This document shows, piece after piece, positions 36,340 through 44,827 of a stretch of 64,000 nucleotides of DNA. Within the stretch, counting starts at the first letter, position 1. Each line of letters starts with the position of its first letter. The DNA lies in the NCBI GenBank assembly GCA_964639935.1, contig CAZXGT010000003.1:1-64000 (forward strand). Reading direction: 5' to 3'. This stretch comes from CALNYS01 sp964639935. GTDB taxonomy: Bacteria; Planctomycetota; Phycisphaerae; Phycisphaerales; UBA1924. The notes beneath the pieces are model-generated. The model had not been told where the DNA came from and did not search any database. It saw only the letters and a list, made by a program, of their open reading frames with translations. The position numbers were made by a program, and so were the translations under genes.

Positions 36340-37327
36340 GGCGACGCCTCCACGCGAAGAGAGCGATCGGCGCAAGCGCAAAGGCGCTCGGCGCAGGGAC
36401 GCTGTAGGCGTACCAATCGCTCCCGTTCTGGATGATGAGTTCGCCGGTGACCGTGTTGGCGAAGGCGGAATAGAACGCGTCGCCCGTGCCGAGCGGGTCG
36501 TACCCCGCGAGAAGCCCCGTCTGGAGGTCAAGCACGCCGACGTATCCGACATCGCCCGCCAGCGAATCGCCTCCGCCGATGATGAGGTTGCCAAACCCGT
36601 CGAAGCTCAGTGGCGATCCCGAGAGCACCTCTGCGACGAACTCGCCGCCGCTGGTGAAGTCCGCGGGCCCCATCGCCAGTTCCGCCTCGGTGAAGCGACG
36701 GATTTCGCCCGTCACGGTCCCGCCGGGCTCGAGATCGAAGCCGTTGGCCGTGTACAGAGCCCCGTCCGCGTCGAACGCGACGCCCGCGCTCGCGCCGCCG
36801 ATATTCGTCACAAGCGCGTTCGTGTCGCCCGTGAGAACGTCGATCTCCGTGACGCCGCCCGCGTTGGAAACAACAAGCGAACCATCGCTCCGCCATGCGG
36901 CGCCGAAATGGTCGACCTCGAACACGCTCGCGCTCCCCGATGTGATCAGACCCGGCGTAACGGAGTCCAGCGACGCCGCGTCGAAGACAACGATCGGCCG
37001 TCCGAACCCGGCGCCGAACGCCACGCGTTGCCCGTCCGGACTCACCGATAGAAACGCTGGATCCGACCCGCTCGTCACGGCCGCGTCGATCGTCGCGGCG
37101 AGCGCGAAGTCCCCGGAGCCCACGGACGTCTCCACGAACACGTTGGTTCCCGTCGCGGCGATCAACCGGCCGTCGGCAAGGGCCGCGCCGGCCACGCCGA
37201 AGGAGCCCGCCGCGATCGTCGGCGCCTCAAACGCCCTGATCGGTCCGCCGTATGGATCGAATCCCGCCTCGGCGTGCCCGGCGAGGGCGCCGGCGCACGC
37301 GATGCACGTCGCAACAACTCGTTGCAT
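36329..37327 (-). CDS. Secreted beta-propeller-like protein with PEP-CTERM-like anchor (BtuG-like candidate)
   Basis: A 332-residue exported protein. The signal sequence (VVATCIACAGALAGHAEA) has no convincing lipobox. The body shows repeating beta blades of propeller style: AALADGRLIAATGTNVFVET, AFLSVSPDGQRVAFGAGFG, AAWRSDGSLVVSNAGGVTEI, GVAFDADGALYTANGFDLEP and SFDGFGNLIIGGGDSLAGDV. About six or seven blades fit. The C-terminus VPAPSAFALAPIALFAWRRRR is a PEP-CTERM-like sorting signal (VPAP, hydrophobic stretch, arginine cluster), so cleavage and surface anchoring are likely. It is the first gene after a cobalamin riboswitch, which points to a role in B12 binding, like BtuG. B12 contacts cannot be assigned from sequence. 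Confidence 0.7.
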   Translation of the reverse strand: MQRVVATCIACAGALAGHAEAGFDPYGGPIRAFEAPTIAAGSFGVAGAALADGRLIAATGTNVFVETSVGSGDFALAATIDAAVTSGSDPAFLSVSPDGQRVAFGAGFGRPIVVFDAASLDSVTPGLITSGSASVFEVDHFGAAWRSDGSLVVSNAGGVTEIDVLTGDTNALVTNIGGASAGVAFDADGALYTANGFDLEPGGTVTGEIRRFTEAELAMGPADFTSGGEFVAEVLSGSPLSFDGFGNLIIGGGDSLAGDVGYVGVLDLQTGLLAGYDPLGTGDAFYSAFANTVTGELIIQNGSDWYAYSVPAPSAFALAPIALFAWRRRRAT

Positions 37328-37498
37328 AACTCACGTCTCTTCCCGTTTGCGTCCCGATTCGCGCGGGACGGCCTCCGACCTGTTCATGCCCACCGCGTGG
37401 GGGAGCAGGCCGGAACCGGGTCGCGGGAGGCGCGCGCACGGCGAAGTCGGCCCGACCCCTGTGGACCGCGAGGGGCGGCTGAGCGGGCGACGAATCAC

Positions 37499-37680
37499 CC
37501 GGTCAAAGGCAGGTCTTCCGGCTTCGGGCTCTTCGGCTCGCCCGGCCTTCCCAGCGGTTCTCACGTGGGGCGTGAGACGCCAGTGGCAGTTGGGCGAGCG
37601 TCGCGTCCCGTCACGGCGGCGCGTCCGCAGCGGATTCTCACCGCTTTCCCTCTTCGCCCGCGGCAAGCCGCGGGACCGAT
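37499..37680 (-). promoter_or_regulatory. Cobalamin (vitamin B12) riboswitch
   Basis: Read on the minus strand, the leader has the conserved elements of the B12 aptamer in order. These are a closing stem (CGGTC at 37674-37678 with GACCG at 37500-37504), GAAGAGGGAA, a hairpin AGCGG-TGAGAAT-CCGCT (GGTGAGAATCC at 37632-37642), and GCGCCGCC. The B12-box core TGCCACTGG lies at about 37579-37587, then GGGAAGGC and the 3' GGAAGACCTGCC near 37508-37520. It lies about 170 bases before the ATG of the propeller gene and about 50 bases after the ald stop. It should turn off expression of the downstream operon at high cobalamin. The 170-base stretch between aptamer and ATG, with hairpin CGTCCCG...CGGGACG at 37350-37370, probably holds the expression platform. 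The 405 bases between ald and the propeller gene hold nothing else. Confidence 0.9.
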
Positions 37681-37732
37681 GACTCTGGGACTCTACTCAG
37701 GATCACGCCCGCTCGCAACGCCCGGCGGCGAG

Positions 37733-38866
37733 CTACGCCACCGCGGGGTCTTCCCAAGGCGCCGGCTCCCAATCGAGCCCGTGCGCCTGAGCCACCTCTT
37801 CCGTGTAGAGCCGGCCGCCGGCCATGTTGATTGCCGGAGCGAACCAGCGGTCCTTCGCGGCGAGGTTCATCGCGCCCGTGTTGGCGATCTTGATCACCCA
37901 CGGAACCGTCGCATTCGTCAGCGCCTGCGTGCTCGTGCGACCAACTGCCCCCGGCATGTTCGCCACGCAGTAGTGAACGACCTCGTCGATAATGTACGTG
38001 GGGCTCCCGTGGGTCGTCGGGCGCGTCGTCTCGCAGCACCCGCCCTGGTCCACGGCTACGTCCACGATCACCGCCCCGGATTTCATCCGCTTGAGATCCT
38101 CGCGCTTGATCAGGCTCGGCGCCTTCGCGTTCGGAACAAGCACCGCGCCGATCACCAAATCCGCCGCTTCCAGTTCCCGGCGGATCGCGTGCACGTCCGA
38201 ATAGAGCACGGTCACGTTCGCGGGCATGATGTCCGCGAGGTGGCGCAGGCGCTCGAGGTTCACGTCCAATATCGAGACGTCGGCGCCGAGACCCGCCGCC
38301 ATCTTCGCGGCGTTTGCGCCGACCACGCCGCCGCCAAGAATCACCACCTTCCCGCGATCCACTCCGGGCACGCCCCCGAGGAGAATGCCGCGGCCCTCCT
38401 GCGGGCGCTCGAGGTACTTCGCGCCCTGCTGGATGCTCAGCTTCCCGGCGACCTCGCTCATGGGCGTGAGCAGCGGCAGCGTCACGCCCCCGTTGAAGCC
38501 CGGCGCCTCAACCGATTCGTACACGCACGCGATGATCCCACGCTTCAGGCAGCCCTCGGTCAGCTCGCGACTCGCGGCGAAATGGAAGTACGTGAAGACC
38601 TGCTGCCCCTCGCGCATCAGCGGGATCTCGCTTGGTTGCGGCTCCTTCACCTTCACCACAAGGTCCGCCCGCGACCACACGTCATCCGATGAAACGATCT
38701 CGGCGCCCTGTTCGGCGTATCGCTCGTCCGCGAACCCGGAGCCGTCGCCCGCGCCCCGTTCGATGATCACGCTGTGCCCGTCGCGTCTGAGCAGCTCAAC
38801 CCCGACGGGCAGCAATCCCACCCGATACTCATCCGCCTTCACTTCCTTCGGCACACCTACGATCAT
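37733..38866 (-). CDS. ald: Alanine dehydrogenase
   Basis: A 377-residue NAD-dependent enzyme interconverting alanine with pyruvate and ammonia. Characteristic segments are MIVGVPKEVKADEYRVGLLP, DLVVKVKEPQPSE with the pyruvate-binding lysine, FTYFHFAASRELTEG with the catalytic His, GGVPGVDRGKVVILGGGVVG (NAD site), GAVIVDVAVDQGGCCETTRP and YCVANMPGAVGRTSTQAL. ATG 38866 follows GAGGAGCG. Its stop is only about 50 bases before the cobalamin aptamer of the next unit, so that operon may receive read-through from ald. Confidence 0.96.
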   Translation of the reverse strand: MIVGVPKEVKADEYRVGLLPVGVELLRRDGHSVIIERGAGDGSGFADERYAEQGAEIVSSDDVWSRADLVVKVKEPQPSEIPLMREGQQVFTYFHFAASRELTEGCLKRGIIACVYESVEAPGFNGGVTLPLLTPMSEVAGKLSIQQGAKYLERPQEGRGILLGGVPGVDRGKVVILGGGVVGANAAKMAAGLGADVSILDVNLERLRHLADIMPANVTVLYSDVHAIRRELEAADLVIGAVLVPNAKAPSLIKREDLKRMKSGAVIVDVAVDQGGCCETTRPTTHGSPTYIIDEVVHYCVANMPGAVGRTSTQALTNATVPWVIKIANTGAMNLAAKDRWFAPAINMAGGRLYTEEVAQAHGLDWEPAPWEDPAVA

Positions 38867-39021
38867 CTCGAGCGCTCCTCTAGAAACTCGGGGCCCGATC
38901 TCTTCCGGAACCCGGACCGAGGAGTGTACGTCGAAGTTCCCGGGACGTGCTGGTACGCTTCCCGCTCCGCCGCAAAGCCGCGACGGCAGACGTTCAACCA
39001 TCCCATTCGCCCGGAGGCGAC

Positions 39022-40983
39022 ATGCTCCGACGCTCTGTTCTCCCCGCCCTGCTCGCGCTGTTTCACCTGCTGCTCTCCGCGCCCGCGGCGGCGCAAGAGG
39101 ATCCGCTCGCCGGGTTTTCGGACCCGCTCCGTGAGCTTCAGCGCCTTCTCCCGGCCGTTCCAGAGGATGAGCGGAGCGACCTTGTCATCGGACGGGCGCT
39201 CGCTCGCGCCGAAGCGCCCCCCGCGGGGGTGCAGGCGATGGAAAACGTCGCGTTCCTGATCCCGGGCGATCCCGAGTGGGAGGCCGCCGCCGCCTGGGCC
39301 GCCGCCGAGCCGCAGCAGACCGTTCTCGGGGCGCTCGAGAACGCGACGGATCGACGCGAAAACAACGTTTTCGCGCTTTCCCACGGAACCGCGGCGCCGG
39401 CCGACCTCCGCGGGGCGGGGTTCTGGATCGAACTCGAGGACGGCAAACTCTACCGGGCCAGATTCCACTACTTCGATGCGATCGAAACGCTCTCGACGCT
39501 CGTCTGGATCGACGCCAACCGTCTCGCTGAAGCCGGGAAGCACAGCGACGCCGCGGAGCGGCTCATTGCCCTCGTGCGCCTCGGGCGTCAGATCGCGGAC
39601 CGGCCGCTCGTCGCCGAGTCCGCCGCCGGCTACACGCTCATGATCACCGCTCTCGAGCAGCTGCGCGACCTCTCCTACCGCACGCCGGAAATGTTCGACG
39701 ATCGCCTCGCCCGGCGCACCATCCGTCTTCTCGAAGATCGAACGCTCATGATGGAGCGGCTCCGCTTCCCGGAGGGAGGGCGGATCGTCGCTCAGCAGGC
39801 CGTGCTCGACGCCTTCGAGCGCCTCGGCGATGTCGACCCGGTCGCCTTCTCGACCGTCGTGGGCGGCCTGCAGGAAGCGGCGGAGAACTCCGCGATGCCC
39901 GGCGCCGACGCCGCCCTCGCCGAGTCTCACGCCGGCTATTACGAAACCCTCGACATGATCGACAGCATCTACGCCAACTGGCTCCTGCGCTGGCCCCTGA
40001 ACCCGTACGACATCATCATGGAGCGACCCTCGACCTATCTCACCGTCGACCCGAGTCGCTTCGGCCTCATCATGATGGCGGCAGGACCAGCAGACATCCT
40101 CTTCGAACTTCGGCGCAGAACCCGGTCCGCCCTTGCCGGAACAAAGCTCGGCATCGGCGTCATGGCCTATCGGCAGAAGTACGGGTCCTGGCCGAGCCCG
40201 CTCGTCGCGATCCGGCCGGCGTATATCCGGGAGATCGACGTCGATCCGTACGACCCCAAGCAAGCCACGCTCATGCGATACTTCGTGCCCATCCGCGATC
40301 AGCGCTGGGGGCCCCGCGAGACGCCGAGTCCACACGAGATCCGCGTCCAGTACAGTCCGGACCTCCTCATTTCCAACCTGATCGACGTGCAGGCGGCGAC
40401 GCGTTTTTCCGACGCCGACGCCGTGCAATCCGTGGCGACATTCGTCGCGGCGCTCACGAGTCTCAATATCGAGCCTCGCAATGTCGACGAGCGCATCGCC
40501 GAGATGAGCGAGGACGAGATCAATCGTCTGATCCCCGCACACCTGGCCGGGCGAGTCGAGGGCCTCGACCCCGCGGAGCGTCGCCGGTTCGCGCTGCAGA
40601 TGGCGCTCATCGCGCTCAACTCGCCAGACTGGAAGGACATCCGCGAGTGGTTCGGCGCCGAAGAAGATCGGCGCTCGCGCCGCCGCGCGCGTCGAGGATC
40701 CGACCCCAGCGTCCTCCCGGCTGGCGCCGAGATGCGCCCCGTCCGCAATCTCGCCACCGCGCAGGCCCGCGCGGGCGCGCCGCTTGCCGCGAGGCTTCAG
40801 CGGCTCGCCAACGACCGCGACGCCATCACGTTCACGGTCGAGCTCGATGAGACGGACTTTGTCATCTACTCCGTCGGCGAGGACGCCGTCTTCGACTTCG
40901 CGCGCGAGGTCGGGATCGGCGGCGCCGACATCATCTACTGGCCCCCCGTGCTCACGCTCGTCCGCGAACACGTCTCGAACTGA
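39022..40983 (+). CDS. Large secreted protein of unknown function
   Basis: A 653-residue protein with a signal peptide (LRRSVLPALLALFHLLLSAPAAA). The mature part is mostly helical and hydrophilic, with regular helices such as RFHYFDAIETLSTLVWIDAN and ERLIALVRLGRQIADRP. Its central segment reads SALAGTKLGIGVMAYRQKYG, a stretch shared in style with planctomycete proteins annotated hypothetical that process substrate lists before a pseudopilin-like C-terminal domain. I recognise no catalytic motif or repeat family. ATG 39022 has GGAGG five bases upstream. It is divergent from ald by 155 bases, and trxB follows after 63 bases, perhaps in the same transcript. Confidence 0.7.
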   Translation: MLRRSVLPALLALFHLLLSAPAAAQEDPLAGFSDPLRELQRLLPAVPEDERSDLVIGRALARAEAPPAGVQAMENVAFLIPGDPEWEAAAAWAAAEPQQTVLGALENATDRRENNVFALSHGTAAPADLRGAGFWIELEDGKLYRARFHYFDAIETLSTLVWIDANRLAEAGKHSDAAERLIALVRLGRQIADRPLVAESAAGYTLMITALEQLRDLSYRTPEMFDDRLARRTIRLLEDRTLMMERLRFPEGGRIVAQQAVLDAFERLGDVDPVAFSTVVGGLQEAAENSAMPGADAALAESHAGYYETLDMIDSIYANWLLRWPLNPYDIIMERPSTYLTVDPSRFGLIMMAAGPADILFELRRRTRSALAGTKLGIGVMAYRQKYGSWPSPLVAIRPAYIREIDVDPYDPKQATLMRYFVPIRDQRWGPRETPSPHEIRVQYSPDLLISNLIDVQAATRFSDADAVQSVATFVAALTSLNIEPRNVDERIAEMSEDEINRLIPAHLAGRVEGLDPAERRRFALQMALIALNSPDWKDIREWFGAEEDRRSRRRARRGSDPSVLPAGAEMRPVRNLATAQARAGAPLAARLQRLANDRDAITFTVELDETDFVIYSVGEDAVFDFAREVGIGGADIIYWPPVLTLVREHVSN

Positions 40984-41046
40984 CGACGAATAAACGCGCC
41001 GCCGAGGCGGTTCGTCCATCCGACACCGACCCAAGGAATCGACGCA

Positions 41047-42030
41047 ATGCCCGAACCGCACAACCTCGTCATCATCGGCTCCGGCCCCGCCGGGTGGACC
41101 GCCGCCATCTACGCCGCCCGCGCCAATCTCGATCCGGTCGTCTATTCGGGCGTCCCCAAGCAGAACCCCGCCCCGGTCCTCCCGGGCGGCCAGCTCATGC
41201 TCACCACCGAGGTCGAGAACTACCCCGGTTTCCCCGACGGCGTCACCGGCCCGGAGATGATGCAGATGTTCCAGAAGCAGGCCGAACGCTTCGGCACGAC
41301 CGTGCATCAACTCGATGTCGAAAAGGTCGACTTCTCAGAGCGGCCCTTCACGCTGGAACTCTCAACGGGCGAGACCGTCAAGGCCAAAGCGGTCATCATC
41401 GCCACCGGCGCCACCGCCAACTGGCTCGGCCTCGAGAACGAGCTGCGCCTCGCCCAGATCGGCGGCGGCGTCAGCGCCTGCGCCGTCTGCGACGGCGCCC
41501 TCCCGCACTTTCGCCAGAAGCACCTTGCCGTCGTCGGCGGCGGCGACACCGCGATGGAAGAGGCCACCTTCCTCACCAAGTTCGCGAGCACCGTCACCGT
41601 CATTCACCGCCGCGACGAGCTCCGCGCGTCCAAGGTCATGCAGGAGCGATTCCTCGCCCAGCCCAACGCCGAGGTGCGGTGGAACTCAGTCGTCACCGAC
41701 GTCCTGGGCGACGACATGATCACCGCCGTCAAGCTCAAGGACACCCAGACCGGCGAGGAATCCGAGATGGAGGTCGCCGGTCTCTTCCTCGCCATCGGCC
41801 ACACCCCCGCGACCGGCTTCCTCAAGAGCTCAGGCCTCGAGTTCGACGACGCCGGCTACATCCGCCTCGACTCCAGATCGAGCCGCACAAACATCGACGG
41901 CGTCTTCGCCGCCGGCGACGTCGCCGACCACGAGTACCGCCAGGCCGTCACCGCCGCCGGCATGGGCTGCCAGGCCGCCCTCGACGCCGAACGCTGGCTC
42001 GCCGAGCAACCCGAGATGCAGACCGCCTAA
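41047..42030 (+). CDS. trxB: Thioredoxin-disulfide reductase
   Basis: A 327-residue FAD/NADPH enzyme that reduces thioredoxin. It shows the FAD site VIIGSGPAGWTAAIYAARA and the segment GQLMLTTEVENYPGFPDGV. The redox-active CAVCDG (Cys145/Cys148) follows, with NADPH site VVGGGDTAMEEATFLTKFAS and the C-terminal FAD motif GVFAAGDVADHEYRQAVTAA. Length and spacing are those of bacterial low-molecular-weight TrxB. AAGGA precedes the ATG. The gene is upstream of a convergent antiporter gene, with 57 bases between stops. Confidence 0.96.
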   Translation: MPEPHNLVIIGSGPAGWTAAIYAARANLDPVVYSGVPKQNPAPVLPGGQLMLTTEVENYPGFPDGVTGPEMMQMFQKQAERFGTTVHQLDVEKVDFSERPFTLELSTGETVKAKAVIIATGATANWLGLENELRLAQIGGGVSACAVCDGALPHFRQKHLAVVGGGDTAMEEATFLTKFASTVTVIHRRDELRASKVMQERFLAQPNAEVRWNSVVTDVLGDDMITAVKLKDTQTGEESEMEVAGLFLAIGHTPATGFLKSSGLEFDDAGYIRLDSRSSRTNIDGVFAAGDVADHEYRQAVTAAGMGCQAALDAERWLAEQPEMQTA

Positions 42031-42087
42031 GCACGGTCGATCGTCTCTTGCCCACGCCAACCGCCGGGAGCGCTCCGAGCCCATCGT

Positions 42088-43782
42088 CTAGGTCGACTTC
42101 CTTCCCGCCAGCTCCTTCATCACCGCGTCGCGAACGTACTTCGCCGCCGTGATCTCTTCTACGACCACCTCGCGCGCGCCCGAGCTTCGCGCCAGGTTTC
42201 CCTTCCCAAGCGAGTTGAGCCGCGCGACGATGTACAGCGTCGGCGCCAGCCGGATCGCCACGTTGCACGCCCGCACCGCCGCGTCGTCGTCCGGGATCGT
42301 CAGCGCCAGCGCCGCCGCCTGATGGATCCCCGCCGACTCCAGCACCTCCGCGTTCGTCGCGTCGCCGTAGACGGCCGTTCGCCCCCGCCGCTCCTGCCGG
42401 ACCACCGTGTCCGGGTTCAGATCGATCAGCACGAAGGGCACGCCCTCGGCGTCAAGCTGCTCCGCCAGCGCCCGCCCAACCGGCCCAAACCCCGCGATAA
42501 TCACGTGATCCTCGGTCTGCGTGTGATCCTGAGCCTCGTCGATCCGCGCCTTGATCCACGGCGCCGCCGGCCATCTCGTCGCGCGCGGCGCGAGCGAACG
42601 GCCGATGCGCATCTGGACCGGCGTCAGCACGAGGCTGATGACGATGACGGTCACGCCAAGCGCGAAGGTTGTCGGCGTGATGACGTTGAGCCCCGCCGCC
42701 GCCGTCAGCACAACGAGACTGAACTCGCCGCCGTGCGCGAGCCCGATCCCGGACTGCACGGAGGTCGACGCCGATGATCCAAGCGCCCAAAGCGATCCCG
42801 AGATCACGACCGCCTTGATCACAAAGACCAGCGCGCCCGCAAGCAGAACGACCCACCAGAACTCGAGCGCCAGGAGCGGATCGACCGCCATCCCCACGCT
42901 GGTGAAGAACACCGCCAAAAGAACATCCCGCAGCGGCGCCACCGCGCCCGCGATCTGATGACGAAACGGCGTATCGGCCAGCAGGAACCCCGCGATGAAC
43001 GCCCCGAGCTCCGGGCTCAGCCCGAGCCCCTGCGTCGCCAGACCCGCGCCAACCGCCATCACGACGCCCACGATCGTCATGAGCTGCAAACCCTCGGGTC
43101 CCCGCGCCGCTTCATGGAGAAGTCGCCCGGCGAAGAGCTTCCCGAGCACGATCAGAACCGCCACCCCGCCGATCGAGATCGCCGACCCCGTCGCCATCTC
43201 GCTCAGGCTCGCTCCCTCTCGGGGCGAGAGCAACGGCAGAATCGCCAGCATCGCCAGCGCCGCCAGATCCTGAACGATCAGCACCACAAGCGACGCGCGT
43301 CCATGCGGCCGCCGCAGCTCGCGCCGAAGCGTCAGCGACCGCAGCACCAGCGCCGTCGATGAGAGCGCCATCGCCATGCTCACCGCCAGCGCTGCGCCCC
43401 AGCTCAGGCCGAACGCCAATCCCACCGGCCACGCGACGAGAGAGCACATCGCGCAGGAGAGGGCGCCCGCCCCCGCCAGCCTGGCGCCGTCGCCCCAGTT
43501 GCCTGAACGGTCGACCCGGAGCTCGAGCCCGATCCCAAAGAGCAGAAGCATCGTCGCCACGTGCCCGATCTCAGTCAGGTTCTCCGAACTCGAAACGACG
43601 CCGATCGCGCCCGGCCCCGCTGCGATCCCCGCGAGCAAAAAAGCGGGGGCCGCCGCCAGCCTGAACCGCTGCGCCACGAGCGCGACGACCGCCGCCACAG
43701 CAAGCGTCGCCAGCATCTCAAACCCGAGCGAAGGCCCCTCACCCGAAGGCGCGGCCGCGAGAAGATGCCAGGCGTTGACCAT
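42088..43782 (-). CDS. Kef-type monovalent cation/proton antiporter with RCK domain (CPA2)
   Basis: A 564-residue membrane protein. The first 400 residues contain about 12 hydrophobic segments, with family elements FRLAAAPAFLLAGIAAGP, MLLLFGIGLELRVDRS, SMAMALSSTALVLRSL and GLSPELGAFIAGFLLADTPF, typical of the CPA2 (KefB/YbaL) group. The C-terminal TrkA-N/RCK domain (about 415-540) has the NAD site DHVIIAGFGPVGRALAEQL, then FVLIDLNPDTV and GDATNAEVLESAGI. It probably exchanges potassium or sodium for protons under NAD(H) control. It is a single-gene unit, divergent by 60 bases from the NDUFA9-like gene. Confidence 0.9.
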   Translation of the reverse strand: MVNAWHLLAAAPSGEGPSLGFEMLATLAVAAVVALVAQRFRLAAAPAFLLAGIAAGPGAIGVVSSSENLTEIGHVATMLLLFGIGLELRVDRSGNWGDGARLAGAGALSCAMCSLVAWPVGLAFGLSWGAALAVSMAMALSSTALVLRSLTLRRELRRPHGRASLVVLIVQDLAALAMLAILPLLSPREGASLSEMATGSAISIGGVAVLIVLGKLFAGRLLHEAARGPEGLQLMTIVGVVMAVGAGLATQGLGLSPELGAFIAGFLLADTPFRHQIAGAVAPLRDVLLAVFFTSVGMAVDPLLALEFWWVVLLAGALVFVIKAVVISGSLWALGSSASTSVQSGIGLAHGGEFSLVVLTAAAGLNVITPTTFALGVTVIVISLVLTPVQMRIGRSLAPRATRWPAAPWIKARIDEAQDHTQTEDHVIIAGFGPVGRALAEQLDAEGVPFVLIDLNPDTVVRQERRGRTAVYGDATNAEVLESAGIHQAAALALTIPDDDAAVRACNVAIRLAPTLYIVARLNSLGKGNLARSSGAREVVVEEITAAKYVRDAVMKELAGRKST

Positions 43783-43842
43783 GAGTCGATTGTCCCCTTC
43801 GCGCGCCGCCCGTCAATCGGGCCTCTCGCTACACTCGCCGCC

Positions 43843-44811
43843 ATGAACGACGCCGCCACCAATCGAGCGCCCGTCGCCGTCACCGGCGCCACTGGATTCA
43901 TCGGTCGATACCTCACGCAGGCTCTTGTCGAACGCGGACGACCCGTCCGCGCTCTCGCGCGAGACGCCAGGAAAGCCGGCCGCGTCCTCCCGCAGAGCGA
44001 CCAAGTCGAGATCGTTGAGGGCGACATCTTCGACGCCGCGTCCCTCGATGAGCTCTGCGCCGGCGCCGGCGCCGTCGTTCACCTCATCGGGATCCGATGC
44101 GAGAAGCGTCCCGCCGTCACCTTCGAGCGACTCCACGTCGAGGCCACGAAGAACGCCATCAGCGCCGCCAAGCGTGCGGAGATCTCCCGCTACCTCCAGA
44201 TGTCCGCCCTCGGCACCCGACCAGAGGCCCGCAGCGCCTACCACCAGACGAAGTTTGCCGCCGAGCAGGCCGTCCGCGCCTCCGGCCTCGACTGGACCAT
44301 CATCCGGCCCTCGCTCGTCATCGGCCCGGATGGGGAGTTCCTCCAGATGGCCCGCGGCTGGGCCACCGGTGACGAGCAGCCCTATCTCTTCATGCCCTAC
44401 TTCGAGTCGCCCCGAGCGATGATGAAGGAGGCCCCGATCCCCGGCACGAGCGAAAAGCCCGTCGTCCAGCCCGTCATGGTCGAGGACGTCGCCGAGGCCT
44501 TCTGCCGGGCGATCGAGCGCGAAGACGCCATCGGGGAGGTCTACCCCATCGGCGGGCCGACGCGCTACGAGTGGCCCGAGATGCTCGAGGAGATCCGCAA
44601 GACCATCCCCGGCAAGGCCCGCCCCGTCTGGGGCATCCCCGCGGAAGTGGGGGAGATCACGGCCCGCGTCGCCAGCATCGTGCGGATGGATCAGCTCCTT
44701 CCCTTCTGCCTCTCCGACGTGCAGATGGCCAGCGAGGACAACGCCTGCTCCAACGCACGCCTCGTCGCCGATCTGGACCTCGCGCCCCGCCCCGTCTCTT
44801 TCGCCGGCTAG
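43843..44811 (+). CDS. NAD(P)H-binding atypical short-chain dehydrogenase (NDUFA9/YbjT-like)
   Basis: A 322-residue Rossmann-fold protein. It has the NAD(P) site VAVTGATGFIGRYLTQALVE, ARDARKAGRVLP, GDIFDAASLDELCAGAGAVV and HLIGIRCEK. The extended-SDR region YHQTKFAAEQAVRASGLDWT follows (where YxxxK reads YHQTK), then IIRPSLVIGPDGEFL and PVMVEDVAEAFCRAI. This pattern is that of complex I NDUFA9-like and NAD-dependent epimerase/dehydratase relatives with no defined bacterial substrate. The start ATG at 43843 has no strong ribosome site. It is followed after 16 bases by the symporter gene. Confidence 0.85.
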   Translation: MNDAATNRAPVAVTGATGFIGRYLTQALVERGRPVRALARDARKAGRVLPQSDQVEIVEGDIFDAASLDELCAGAGAVVHLIGIRCEKRPAVTFERLHVEATKNAISAAKRAEISRYLQMSALGTRPEARSAYHQTKFAAEQAVRASGLDWTIIRPSLVIGPDGEFLQMARGWATGDEQPYLFMPYFESPRAMMKEAPIPGTSEKPVVQPVMVEDVAEAFCRAIEREDAIGEVYPIGGPTRYEWPEMLEEIRKTIPGKARPVWGIPAEVGEITARVASIVRMDQLLPFCLSDVQMASEDNACSNARLVADLDLAPRPVSFAG

Positions 44812-44827
44812 GCGTTAGACTCCGCTC

